DNA of 64,000 nucleotides, from positions 1,612,001 to 1,676,000 of the forward strand of contig JAQGEQ010000175.1 in NCBI GenBank assembly GCA_034620365.1, written 5' to 3'. Source of the stretch: Pegea sp. RAD2-039 (Eukaryota > Chordata > Thaliacea > Salpida > Salpidae). The notes below the pieces were generated by a model that saw only the letters and a list, made by a program, of their open reading frames with translations, searched no databases and was not told the DNA's origin. This document shows positions 26,873 to 37,902 of this stretch, piece by piece; within the stretch, counting starts at the first letter, position 1; every line of letters begins with the position of its first letter. The position numbers and the translations under genes were made by a program.

Positions 26873-29800
26873 CTGTACCAAAAAAAAAATAAAATGTTAA
26901 AGAAAATTTCAAGTTAAAAAATGTTTCAAAAATTTTTCTTTAGATCGACATTCTATTAATGTTTCAAAATATAGTTTCTCAAATATCACTTCATAGGTCA
27001 AAGAAGACATTAGCTTGATGATTAAGAGACTTATTTTCAACTAATATAACACTTTACCTCTTCTAAACTGTAATTCAAAAAATACCTCCCTGAGAAACTA
27101 GATAAGATAAAAACTGTCTGAAGACCTTAACAGGAAAAATGAATAGCAATAATTGAAATCAATATTTAATTAAATTATGTCACTGAATAAAACTATAAAA
27201 CACTTTTAACTTTATTATCAAGCATTTAATAAACTGTTTTATGTTCGACTAGGTTGCACTTGGTAAACGTTTTTACATCACCTGGTAACAAAATAACAAT
27301 CTAAATGTTTTCTCGACTACTTTCACATGAAGTTTAAACAAAAAATAATTTTATTTGTAATCATACTGTCAATACCTTTTTTAACTTGGCAAGCAAATGC
27401 TCTTTAAAGCTTGTTGTAAAGAAGCTACTACCATGGAAACGGTGAAATTTCTCTTAATAATAATAAAAGTGAGTTTGGGTTCAAGTCAGCTTTCCTTCAA
27501 TAAAAAACAACACTGTTACCTGGCATCTGACCAACATACTTTCACTAAACATCACACTACTTAAAATTAAAAATTCTTCCACCGTTGTGCTTGGAACTAA
27601 GGATGGGAATCTTTATTAGATGAACAAACATTTTTGCTTCAGCTAATTACACTTGTCTCTGACTTAAAGAATGGTTTAAGGCCAGAACATTTGCTTTTTT
27701 CGATCGATGGAATAAGTTGCAATGAGAATTAACATTTTTGCCGCGTAACGTTCACGCTCTAACAATCACCACTAGAGGATGCAAGCGAGTAAAAATTGTT
27801 CCAGCTATTTTACTAATTCCATTTCTGCATGAAAACTGTAATGTTTCAAACTTTCAAGTTTTTACAAAGCGTTTTTTTTTTTGTATTTTTTTGATAATTG
27901 GATAATACTCTACGAACAGCTGCTAAGTGGTAAATCGCTTATCAGTACAACAGTTGATATTTTATGAAAATTTATTTAAAAATACTGTAATAAGATAAAT
28001 GTTATGAAATACTGTTAATTCCAGTGATTTATTTTGTTAGATTGAATTCATACTATATACTACTATAAAATATTAAACAAATTGTTGAAAATTTCGCTTT
28101 AGTTTATTTGTAATGAGTTATATTGGTTATATAAACATTAAACAAGTAAATAATTGAAAATATCTGGGCTTCTTTAAAGATGTGCTGATGAAATTTAATA
28201 GCTACAGTAAAATTAGATTAAAAAATTTGTTCTTTACTTTTCTTATAATCTGAAAATATTGATTTCAAGTTTTAAAACTTTACATGAAAGTCATATAAGA
28301 TATTTTTTTATTTATTAAAAGTATTAAATAAAAATCTTAAAGATATTTCAAAGCTTAAAATGGAACACTGTTAAATTGATAATTAATTGAAAAAGTAAAA
28401 CTTTTTAGATAAAAAGCTTATTGTTGAAAAATATTTCGTTCGTTAAAAAATCAACTTTTAATTATTTCAATAAATATCAAATATTTTTTATTTTGGATTT
28501 TAAGATTGATCATTTGTTTAGTGTTGATTAATTTGCTTAATGCTGATTACATTTTAACAAACCTGACCAGACTTTATATAAGCTTTTATTAATAATAATC
28601 TCCTTAGAAAAAAACTTTTTCCAATTTTATAAGCTTGAAAATATTTTGCAGCTAACACTTTACTTGGTTACACTAATTCATTTCAAACTCTTGAAATCTC
28701 CAAAGAATTAATAGCTCATAAATTTCTTAAAAAGTCTGAGATAATCTAAAAAGTAACAGATTCAAAAATAAATAAATTCAAGTTATAAAAAATCTTCTAT
28801 TCCATACTAGCTTCTTTTTGTCAAACTGACTGCTTATAATTAGAAATAAACACCAAGTAACTATTCAGGTCTTTAACAAAAGATATAAAAAATATTGAAC
28901 TTAAACCAATATGCTGATGACAAGAATTAAGCCAAGCTATTTCCCATTTCGCTTAAATAAGCAACGAATGATAGTGACGCAATTCGTATCCTTAGTTCGT
29001 CATCATTAAAAATAATCTTAACTTTGATGATACAAAACGTCCAAGGCGTAGCTTCAGAGCTGGTTAGCTTACGACCCTGGACTAGAAATTTCAGAAATTA
29101 TGTGGTTAGCCACTTTGATACTGAGCTCAGAGCGAACAATGAGACGTTGATCTGCAATTCTTCAAACATAATAGTTCTCTTACACTAGCATCATTAACAG
29201 ATGTCAGTAATCATAAAGCAGTAACTACTTAAATCTATTTCTATTTTCAAAAGCTCTTATTTGCATGCATCTTTTTATTTATATTATGTAACGTCGTTAA
29301 TATATAAAACTTTCATAACTTCTAGTCAAAACTAGCAATGTATTTTAAGCAGCTCTAAAAGTGTTTAACCTCACATACTCTAGTAATACGTCGTACTTAA
29401 AATTAATAATATAAGCCTTCTATGTGCTTTACAGATTTAAGATTAAAAATGTTTATAAATGTAAACCTTTGCGCAATTATGGTGAACTTTAAAGGATTTT
29501 TAGAAACTAGATTTTTCTAAATCTTTAGATAGGTTTGAAGATTTACTTTCATGGTATTTTTCTAAATGTTTTTATAAGTATTATATCATCTTTAAGATTA
29601 TACATTATATCCTTTTCTAGAATTTAGGCACTAATATTGAGATTTGGATAGCGCTACTACTATTTATATTACGTAAAGTAAACGCAAAAGTAAACAACTT
29701 AAAGAGTAAATACTATTCTTGGGTTTAGTAAATACATTAAATTAACTAATCACTATATTATTGGAAATTAGTAAACCTTAAGTTTCAATTTTTTTTAATC

Positions 29801-31270
29801 AAATTTGAATTACGAAAAATGTTATGTCCTTACAGAGAAAACAAACAGGACAATTTTGAAAGTTATAAGTTAAAATTGGATTAGTCTAAAATATGCTGCA
29901 AGTTAAAGTATCACAGAGTGTAAAGCGAAGTTTCTTTTTACCAAATGTTGCATGTATCCATTCTTTTTTTGGAAGTAACAATTAAGTTTTTTATATTTTG
30001 ACTTAAACGCTTTTCCTTCATTTAAATATATAGTTTTACACTAAAGACTTTTATCATTTCGAACAAAAACATTTTTCATATTAAAATTTTTCTATTTATA
30101 TAATTGATTAAAGCAATGTTTTTGTATTCATTAATTTTAAGTAGGCGGCTGAATTTAAGTAAAGACACAGCCCTCTTACACAGTCAGCTTACAAAAAACT
30201 GTTTGTCAATATGTAAGATATTTTGCTTCATCATTCATGCTTGATCATTTCGGATCAGTAAAGTTTCAAAGTTTTTGAAGAAAGTTAAAAAATTAGCGTA
30301 CAAGTGTTTAGAAGTAGAACTGTAAAATGGGAAATTTGAACAATAAATTTTTAAAAGACAATTAACTGATTCAAATCTAAAAAACAAACAACTCCAATTT
30401 TTATTGTTTAAAAACTAATTTTGATTTTTGTTTTAGTTTTATGCTATGAAATGCTAGGATATGTTCTTACTTTATTATATAAATATCTTTTTTTTAATTA
30501 TACACTAACACAGCTATTATGTTTATTTCAACATTTTCTCTTTTGTTGAACCTTTTGAACGAATTGCTAGGATGATCATAGTGTCAAAACATGTTTGTAT
30601 AAACAGATGTCAGTTAAAAACTATAATTAAATATTATTTCATTCATATGGTCTCGTTTTACTTGAACTATCTTACTTATGGTTGTATAAGTATCTGAACT
30701 AATATCAAAAACAAAAATTAATTATATAGATGTTTTTTTATGCTTCTTTATTGCTTTGTTTTTGTACATCATAAGCCAGGGTCAGATGAAATATTAATGT
30801 ATATATCCGATCGCATTTTTAATTTTAGTAAAGTGGCTTAACCTTAAAAAGTGATATTAAATTCAACTTTTGTTTTTAATCTTCTTTAATTCTCTAGCTG
30901 TATGGTATAAATATTTATAGTTAATAAGTAATAAGGAAACAAAAGCGGACATAAAATTGATGTTAGCTATTGCTAAGGATTATATAATCCATTTAAAAGT
31001 TTTAAATAAAGCTCATTATCGATAGAAAAGTTCATGTATTCAATTCAAAACTTTCCTATTTGTAAACATCTTTTTTTCATTTAGTAAGATTAATTAATTT
31101 TTTCAATTTGATTTGTTTAAGCTTTTTTTTTTAATTCAAAAATCATATTTGGTTTAGTTTAAAGCGACAAATGCCGATTAGTTTTGCATTGTTTAAAGCG
31201 TAGATCTTTCAATAGTGTCTGACCAATAATTGATATAATCATAGATCTTTTATGGTAATTTATGTTACAG
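26873..31270. other. AT-rich interval with two GC-raised islands
   Basis: Island one, about 27560-27830, includes CCGCGTAACG and CCACTAGAGG; it lies upstream of the minus-strand gene and could hold its promoter or a noncoding exon. Island two, about 28970-29190, is open on both strands: a plus-strand ATG frame of 53 codons at 29027-29188, and a minus-strand frame of similar length. Neither has a domain I recognise. The remainder is AT-rich filler. Confidence 0.35.
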
Positions 31271-31277
31271 TGACAAG

Positions 31278-31677
31278 ATGGACGATTGCTTAGGACGAAT
31301 AGCTGCTAATCTATTGGAATTTGAATGTATGGGTTCAAAGGTAAGGAAAACGTGATATATTACGTCATAAGCCAACGAGTGCAGAAAGTATTCTCCCTAT
31401 CTATGCCACTATCTTATGGTTACTTCAAGAAAATCTAGAGAGTGACCAGTACATCCAGTATAATAAAACTCTTTGCGCAGTTAGGAAGGGAGTATGACTG
31501 TTAATTTCCTTTCATCTCCTGGCTTGGTCTACAAGGCCCTGCCAAAAAGCACGGGGATATATTACAAACATTTTTAAAGTTCAAGTTTTTTACTTACAGA
31601 CAGAAGAAAGGCTTCTTTTGCTACAAATATATAATTACAATGCATTCATAGTTAAGTTAAAATGTAAATCAATGTAA
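31278..31677 (+). CDS. possible small two-exon gene
   Basis: ATG at 31278 gives 21 codons (MDDCLGRIAANLLEFECMGS plus K) and then AAG with a GTAAGG donor at 31341, in phase 0. A TTACTTACAG acceptor at 31599 leads in the same phase into TEERLLLLQIYNYN and on to TAA at 31677, for 46 residues. A GTTACAG acceptor sits seven bases above the ATG. The protein is too short to place in any family. A GTTAAG at 31651 might be a donor, in which case the gene continues. The intron contains a GC-raised block (about 31370-31560) of unknown nature. Confidence 0.35.
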
Positions 31678-33640
31678 ATATAAAAGTTTAAATATCGATT
31701 TTATTGAGTAAATTTTAAAGAATTCTAACTTTGGTACTTTTAACAAATGCAATCTTGCTAATTATAAGAATTAGTGAATAATCTGTTTAAAATCTCTAAG
31801 GGTGAGTTGCTTTATTTTTAAACTTTGAATTCGTATAAATCTATTACTATTAGAACTATTCTGGAAATTAATTTTAGTTCTCGTGGATTTTTGTCATTTT
31901 TTTCAACGTTCAAACCATCTGTCATATAATATAGTGTTCTATCTGATATAATTTTTCTGAAAAGGGTAAGTTTAATAATAAACAGAATTAGGTGGAGTAA
32001 TTAGCGTTGATAAAGTTATAATTACCAGTTCTATTTATTAAGCATTGAGAAACGCATAGAAATACCAATGCTGTTAAAATTTAAAATATTACAGATTAAA
32101 CCTCAAGCTCATAAAAAGGTATACTTATAAACTTTTCACTTTGTATAATAAGCAGCCTATCATATGTGAAAAGCAACCTCAATATATAGTTTCTATTGGG
32201 TAAATGTTAAACATTTCACTTCGGTTTTTGTATTTCAATTTAACGTTTCAGTATATTAAAACGATGTCTTTCATTCACACCTGTTTGCGATTAAAGACCT
32301 AAACGCTATTAAGCTAAACTTGGAACTTACTTAAAATTATCTACAGTAAAGAAACTAAAAATATTCTATGGCGTATCATCAGGTTAAGCTTGTATAAAAA
32401 CAAATAGTACCAGTTAAAAATAAAGTGTTTTGACATTTAATAATAAATTTCCCTACAGAAAAACCTCATATTGAACATGTATGCAATGAAAAGGTCAAAG
32501 CTTTTAACTTATTCAAAAACAAACACTTATAAAATAAATTAGGTCTTAAGTGATTAAAATAAGAAGTTAAGATAAGAATCACTGTTAGATAGAATCTCCT
32601 GGATTAGCTGTAAAGCTCTTATCCTTTGAGTTTAGAGATGTCTTGCAGTATCAGATTTGTAGCCAATTACGAGAATTATCAGCAAGTTTCTATAAACAAT
32701 TACTAGTTATTTAGTGTACCATTGACTAATCTTTTTTTACTTTAATCATTCAGTTAGAATATTTATTTGTATAATTGTTATATAAATTTAAGAACATATA
32801 TTGTTTAATATTTTTTACTTTATATAAAGTTATTCTTAAGTATAATTTCAAGGTTGTTGAAAAATTTTGATCATCACTGCATGAATAAGTAATGAGTTTT
32901 ATAAGGAGCTTAAAAGTCTAATAATTCCTTTCTGGCAAATTATTTAATCAAGCTTTTAGTTGGTCTATTTTGGAACAGCAGATTTTACCCTTTTTATAAG
33001 GAACCAATTTGTCATAATTTTTAAAATTTCAAACATCTGTCAGTGTACAAAATAGAATAATGTAAAAAATAAAGAGACCAGCACGAAAACACAACCTATT
33101 TGGTTTAATTATTGAATGAAGTGTCTGTACACTTTTGGTACTAGTCTGAATGTATTACAGGATCGTTAGATAAAGATTCATAAGTTAACAACATTATATA
33201 GCATTACAATTAGTGACATAAGAAATTATGTTAAATTTCAATTCAATTTAAAAATTTAAAAAGGAAATATAAAATGTATCACTTTATAAAGCATAGAAAC
33301 TAAAATTTACAAACCTTATGGAATTTTTGAATTTGTAATTTTCAAAATTATTATTAGCAGTTAGATAGCTGTTAGGCAATTATTAAAACTTGCACTTAAT
33401 TTCTAGGTTTAGAGGTAAATAAATTCCATTTTCAAGAATTTGGCAAATTAGTTTATATAAAATCCCAAACGTTTACGAATATTTTGTGAGCTGTCACACT
33501 TATGTAGAAGCTGACGTTGAAACCGTTATATGTTAAAAATCAAATAAAATTGTTGATCATCATTTGCTACGAACTGAAAAACAGAAAATAGGTCTGCACC
33601 TAGAACACTTTCGGTATACTTTGTACTCCTAGTTAATTCC
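31678..33640. other. AT-rich spacer
   Basis: No coding-like segment, tRNA-like box or repeat found. The composition changes abruptly at about 33.6 kb, where the mobile-element remains begin. Confidence 0.5.
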
Positions 33641-33654
33641 TTTATATATGGATT

Positions 33655-34640
33655 ATCCTCATCAGATATTAAGCAACGGTTGTTAGAGCATAAAATTTTG
33701 GCAGAAGCCTCTATTCTGCAAGGAACAGATAACGATTTGATGCTGGCAGATTAGTCAAAACTGTAAGAGTATCAGTAAATTCAATGAAACTCAAGGATGA
33801 GAACGAATTGGGACCGATAGTAGCAGTCAAGAAGGGAGTTTGTTCAAACTGTGGAAGTAGCAACCCTAATTATTTTCGAAAACGCAAAGTCGAGTTAAGT
33901 ACAAGTTTTAAATGTGGAACTAAAAGAGATATTATAACCGGACATTTCATCTTTAGAAGAGGTCTTACAAGAAACAGCTAAGTATACAAAGAGTCACTCA
34001 AAGATTGAAGATTCAAAAAGCTGGAAATCATCTTAATGATGGCACAATCGCTTATGTCACAGCTGATTTCCAACTGTTAAAGAAGGAGTACAATGATATA
34101 AGTATCTCTGTCATGGAGGATCTTTGCGTTGAGGTTGTGCTGGAAAAGATTTTCTCAAGATTCATAACAAGGTGGTATTTCAGAACAAAGAATACAACAC
34201 ACAGTTGCCGTGCCGAATTGAGTACATGTCTTACTGTAGATAGAAAAACATTATCTTCGGTCATGTGATCTTTAAAAAGGCCTAAGAGCTCTGACTACGA
34301 GGAAGAGGAAAGCGGAAGCAACAGTGAATCGCGACTGGAGATGTATGAGTAATATCAGTGAAATTCTTTAAAGCTGTCACAAACACATCGAAAAGAGGAC
34401 AGAGGGCTAAGTGAGCTGGACAGATACTGTGAAGATGAGGGCGTAAGTGTCTAAGCTACGGATGACAACGTTGGATCAGGCCTTTGTAACTGGGGCAACC
34501 GACAATTAAGAGAATTTGAAATTTATTAGCAGATTTAGTTTACTACGTACAAGATGGTCGGAAAGACACTCATCACTCGTGTCGGTATAGTGTCACTGAC
34601 ATCTTTTCTGGTGGAGTCAATAAGGTGCCAGTGATTTGAC
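33655..34640 (+). mobile_element. decayed Ty3/gypsy-like gag and protease remnant
   Basis: Three pieces lie in the order expected of a gypsy-type polyprotein. At about 33658-33755 a frame reads IKQRLLEHKILAEASILQGT, resembling the end of a gag capsid region. At 33838 onward CSNCG ... FKCGTKR resembles the paired zinc-knuckle segment, with a second degenerate copy at about 34170-34290. At 34486-34506 VTGATDN resembles the aspartic protease active-site region DTGATDN with the catalytic Asp replaced, followed by a GKTLITRV-like stretch. Frames are broken by stops and shifts, so nothing here can be functional. The block is clearly GC-richer than its flanks. Assignment rests on motif order rather than a full-length match; another LTR element class is possible. 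Confidence 0.45.
33833..34290 (+). repeat. tandem pair of degenerate zinc-knuckle segments
   Basis: About 33890-33975 and 34205-34290 share an ordered set of matches: GAGTTAAGTACA versus GAATTGAGTACATG, then a block ending in GGACATTTCATCTTTAGAAG versus GGTCATGTGATCTTTAAAAA. The spacing is roughly 315 bases. This suggests an internal duplication or two nested copies of the same element. Confidence 0.4.
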
Positions 34641-34854
34641 TTAAGATGCATCGATATAGTTTTTAAGCTGTTTTTTGCTGACAGATTATGTTTATGATGA
34701 CAAACTGTGGGTCAGCACAAAATTTAAGTAGATGAGAACATTATGATTTCATTTTCCTACTCGATGTTTATTTTCAACGACTTATAATTCACCTACACTG
34801 ACATTAAAATTCACTCAGCATAAAATTCGTGTCTTTTGCAAGAGTCTGCACAGG

Positions 34855-35386
34855 TCAGCATCGTCTACCATAAGAGTACATTATGAAGTGTAACGTACTG
34901 ATTGTTGTGCATGGGCATAATGGAAGGTTTTTAAGTTTTGTTATAATCGAGTTCTTGACTTCGAGTTCTTGACTGACACCTGAGTGACGTTTCTCCTCCT
35001 CTGCTTGACTAAAGTAGAATGTAAAAGTTGAGGCTTCCAGCACCCAGAAATTCACTAAGAGCAGCAATTTCAATACTCTTGCAATTGAGCTCAAGAGCTC
35101 CGTAGGTCGTTGAGTTTTTCAGCTAACACCTGGGCCATTCATTGTTCTACTTCCTGAAAGAGATGCATATTGGCCGAAGGTAAACCACCTGAAGGAAGGA
35201 AACTTACTTTTTCAAACCATCTTTTCTAGGTTCCTTCTCCGTGTGGAGTAAGCAGTGCTCCCTAAATAAAGCTGCTTGGTCATTAAGACTGCTGCTTAAT
35301 GCTGCTGTTATCTCCGTAGCAGCAGTAAAGCGACCCACAACTTTTAACCGCCTATATGCAGAAACGAAACTAACTCTCAATGTCAT
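34855..35386 (-). pseudogene. unidentified GC-raised open segment, probably mobile-element debris
   Basis: On minus, 60 codons from ATG at 35386 are open and end KDGLKK, exactly at a GTAAGT donor-like site. Further frames with sensible codons (MAQVLAEKLNDL, FLGAGSLNFYI) follow but are interrupted by stops. Composition differs sharply from the AT-rich surroundings and matches the neighbouring gypsy-like remnant. I recognise no domain. Confidence 0.3.
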
Positions 35387-35529
35387 CTTTCACCTACCAA
35401 CTTTCAATCGCTTTAGGACTTTGATGTAAATTGAAATATTTTTTATGCCTGCGCAAATGGTTTTGGTGATAGTATAGAGCATATTGCTTAGAACTATCTC
35501 TACTATTTAAATCCGATGTCTGATGCCCA

Positions 35530-35575
35530 GTGAACGGGAATGAACCCTGTCCTAGGTGAGTAGCCTACCAGGTCT
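35530..35575 (-). repeat. tRNA-like B box, possible SINE head
   Basis: On minus, GGGTTCATTCCC (35547-35536) matches a Pol III B box. TGGTAGGCTA just upstream resembles the second half of an A box, but the spacing is too short. With two clearer tRNA-like sequences within 1 kb, a degraded SINE is plausible. Confidence 0.3.
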
Positions 35576-36163
35576 GTTAAGAATCATCTACTATAACTTC
35601 GTTTATTTGTAAAATAAATAAAAAAAAATTTTGACTCCTCTGATTAGTTTAGTTTAGAGTAAGACCCCTAAAGAAATTTGAATAACCACTTTAGTATGAC
35701 GAGTTTGTGTCAACTGGAACTAGCAGAATAAATTAACTGCCTTTGTTAATTATGCACTTATACGTCAATATTGAAGATTCAAAATTAAAAAAAAAGCCTT
35801 TCATTGCTTGTTTTTCTTCAAGATACCCGACGAAACAACCGAATTTTTGGTAATACCATTTAAATGGATACACATTTGATAAACCTAAAAGGGAAAAGCA
35901 GAACTAATAGATCTTGAAATCATTAATCCAGAAAATAGTTGGTGGACAAATAATCGATAAAACTTTAGTAATCTCCCAAATTCTTGAGATCAAAGTTTTA
36001 TTCGACTCTTATATGAATTGAACTATGCTATGGTGGATGTCTTTATGAAGTATTTAAAGCACTCTTTAATATTAGATCACCAAAAAGATTTATAAGTTGA
36101 AAATCGCTCAAATCTTGAAGATCCATAAAGCTTGTAATCAGTTTAAGGTGTTAACAATCCATA

Positions 36164-36236
36164 GTGTTCGTAGTGTAGCGACTATCACTCCCGACCGACA
36201 CGCAGAAGGTCTCGGGTTTGAGCCCAGACGGACACA
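36164..36236 (+). pseudogene. tRNA-Val-like sequence, probably a pseudogene or SINE head
   Basis: Seventy-three bases, the normal length for this tRNA. The acceptor arms GTGTTCG and CGGACAC pair over seven positions (one G-U), followed by a single A. The D-arm region TAGTGTAG...TATCAC, ACACGCAGAAGGTC and a B box GGTTTGAGCC match the eukaryotic valine tRNA pattern. The anticodon position reads GAC (Val), but base 33 is C rather than the invariant T, the anticodon stem keeps only two pairs, and the T stem has a mismatch. Eukaryotic valine tRNAs normally use AAC, CAC or TAC. Non-functional is the best call. Confidence 0.7.
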
Positions 36237-36402
36237 TATTTACGACAAAGAAAAAGTCTATAAGAACATCCGGGTCGAAGCCTTGCTAGTCTGGTTAATG
36301 ACAACATTTCAAGCAGAGTAGAAAGTAGTCCTGCTACATGAGCATCAACTGGATACTTATAAAATCTGCCTGTTATGCAGTATTAAAAGTCTGCCGTACC
36401 TT

Positions 36403-36470
36403 CGACGTCGAAATGTGATTTGAACCCACGCGTGAAAAGCACAATGAATCGACTCAACCACTTTGTCGTC
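36403..36470 (-). pseudogene. shortened tRNA-Ser-like sequence
   Basis: On minus it starts GACGACA and ends CGACGTC plus G, mirroring a serine tRNA acceptor stem with mismatches. GTGGTTGAGTCGAT resembles the D loop, TTGTGCTTTTCACGCG the long class II variable arm, and TGGGTTCAAATCACA the T arm. About 11 bases covering the anticodon are missing and part of the A box is lost, leaving 68 instead of about 82 bases. It cannot decode. A tRNA pseudogene or SINE head fits. Confidence 0.65.
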
Positions 36471-36599
36471 ATAAAAAAGTGATAAAAGTACAAAAACTTT
36501 ACCATTAATCAAATGATCATACAGCAGTTGTAGAAAAAGTTTATGATAAGTCTTTACGATAACTGTTTCTGCATAATTTAACATTGATTTTTACTACCT

Positions 36600-36789
36600 A
36601 CAGTTATGCTATAAAATGGCATAGCTGTACAGGACATTATTTTCATTAATTGATTTTGTTAAAATTCTTATACGCATGCGCTGACACTTTAGTTTCATAT
36701 CCTGGCGTATCGTTTGAAGCAAAGAACGTTGTTTTCTTTAATTTGTCTTATTTACTTTGTTTGTAAATAAATTTTGAACTTGTCTTGAA
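36600..36789 (+). promoter_or_regulatory. candidate CNBP promoter and noncoding first exon
   Basis: ACGCATGCGC at 36672-36681 is one base from the NRF1 palindrome common at housekeeping promoters. Upstream, ACAGTTATGC and GCATAGCTGT form an imperfect hairpin around TATAAAAT (about 36600-36629). A GTAAGC donor-like site at 36786 could end a noncoding exon joined to the acceptor at 37879. This is inference from position; no transcript start is visible directly. Confidence 0.35.
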
Positions 36790-37902
36790 GTAAGCATTAT
36801 TTGTTTCTATTTATTCTTTAATTTTTATTTATATGAATTATAAATTATGAAAACTTTGAATTAAAATTTATATTTTTTATATCTGATTATTTTTAACCTT
36901 ATAAATCTTTTCTCATTTTAATTTGTTGAAAATAAAAATTCGGAACTATCTTCATTAATCTTCATTGTTTTGATGAATATTTTTAATAAATATTAGAAAA
37001 AATGTTTACCAAATATTGTGTCTTCTATTTTTAATTTGTAAATCTTTAGAAATATTCTATTTTCTTAGAGTAAAATGTTTGATAAATATATTGCAAGATA
37101 AATAAAAATAAAGATGTTTTCTAAACATCATCATTCTATGTGATCAATAGATTTTTCATATTTGGAATATTTTGATATTATTGCCATAAACATCAATAAA
37201 GACATATTTTGAAAATAAATGAACTTGATAAATGCTGATTTTAAAGCTACAGCTGTTTAGATACACCTCTACTGGAATTAGTTTTCTTATAATTCAGTAA
37301 AACATTTTATTTTTATTTATACTTTATGGAAGCTTAAATTAGATCTTGAAATTTACACCAATGAAACTTAATTGAATACTGTGTTAGTTTAAATTTAATA
37401 ACTCAAACATTACATTCAAAAAAATATATATTTTTAGTCAGTTTTATTTGATGGTTAGCTTATTAGATTTTTTTGTAATTAATGTAAGAAGAGAATGGAA
37501 GAAAAAAGCAATTTGAGATTGGTAAAACCAACTATATCTAATTAAAGGTATATCTTCAGCTTTCAATGGGAATAAATATTATTAGATATTTTAAGACCAA
37601 TAACTTTATGAGAGGAGTTTTTTCAGAATATTTTTTATAATTTTTTACTTGAAATTTTTCATAACATATATTTGTTGTTTGACTTTTTTATCTTAGAGTT
37701 AGCTTTTTATCTGCTATAATTCGTCAATGCAAATGATCTAGGTTGTATGAAAATGACCTTTTAAGCTTACTGCTTTCAAATTTGATAATTAATTGTCATA
37801 TTTTCTTAGCATATCTTAGTTATGTTTTTAAATATTTTGATTTGTTATTGACTGTTTAAATTGGTGCTTTTCTTTACAGTTATTGCAGTTTAAACAATCA
37901 AA

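Noticed and set aside
27770..27783. CCACTAGAGGATGC as a second CTCF site
   Set aside because: The GGCGC half of the core is changed, so the match is incomplete.
29041..29130. GCGTAGCTTCAGAGCTGGTTAG as a tRNA-like A box
   Set aside because: No B box follows at a proper distance and no acceptor stem forms.
31470..31500. CTTTGCGCAGT as a U4 snRNA gene
   Set aside because: The match stops after about 10 bases and the rest does not follow U4 sequence.
35241..35429. Plus-strand open frame of 62 codons
   Set aside because: It is the complement of the minus-strand open segment in mobile-element debris and has no independent support.
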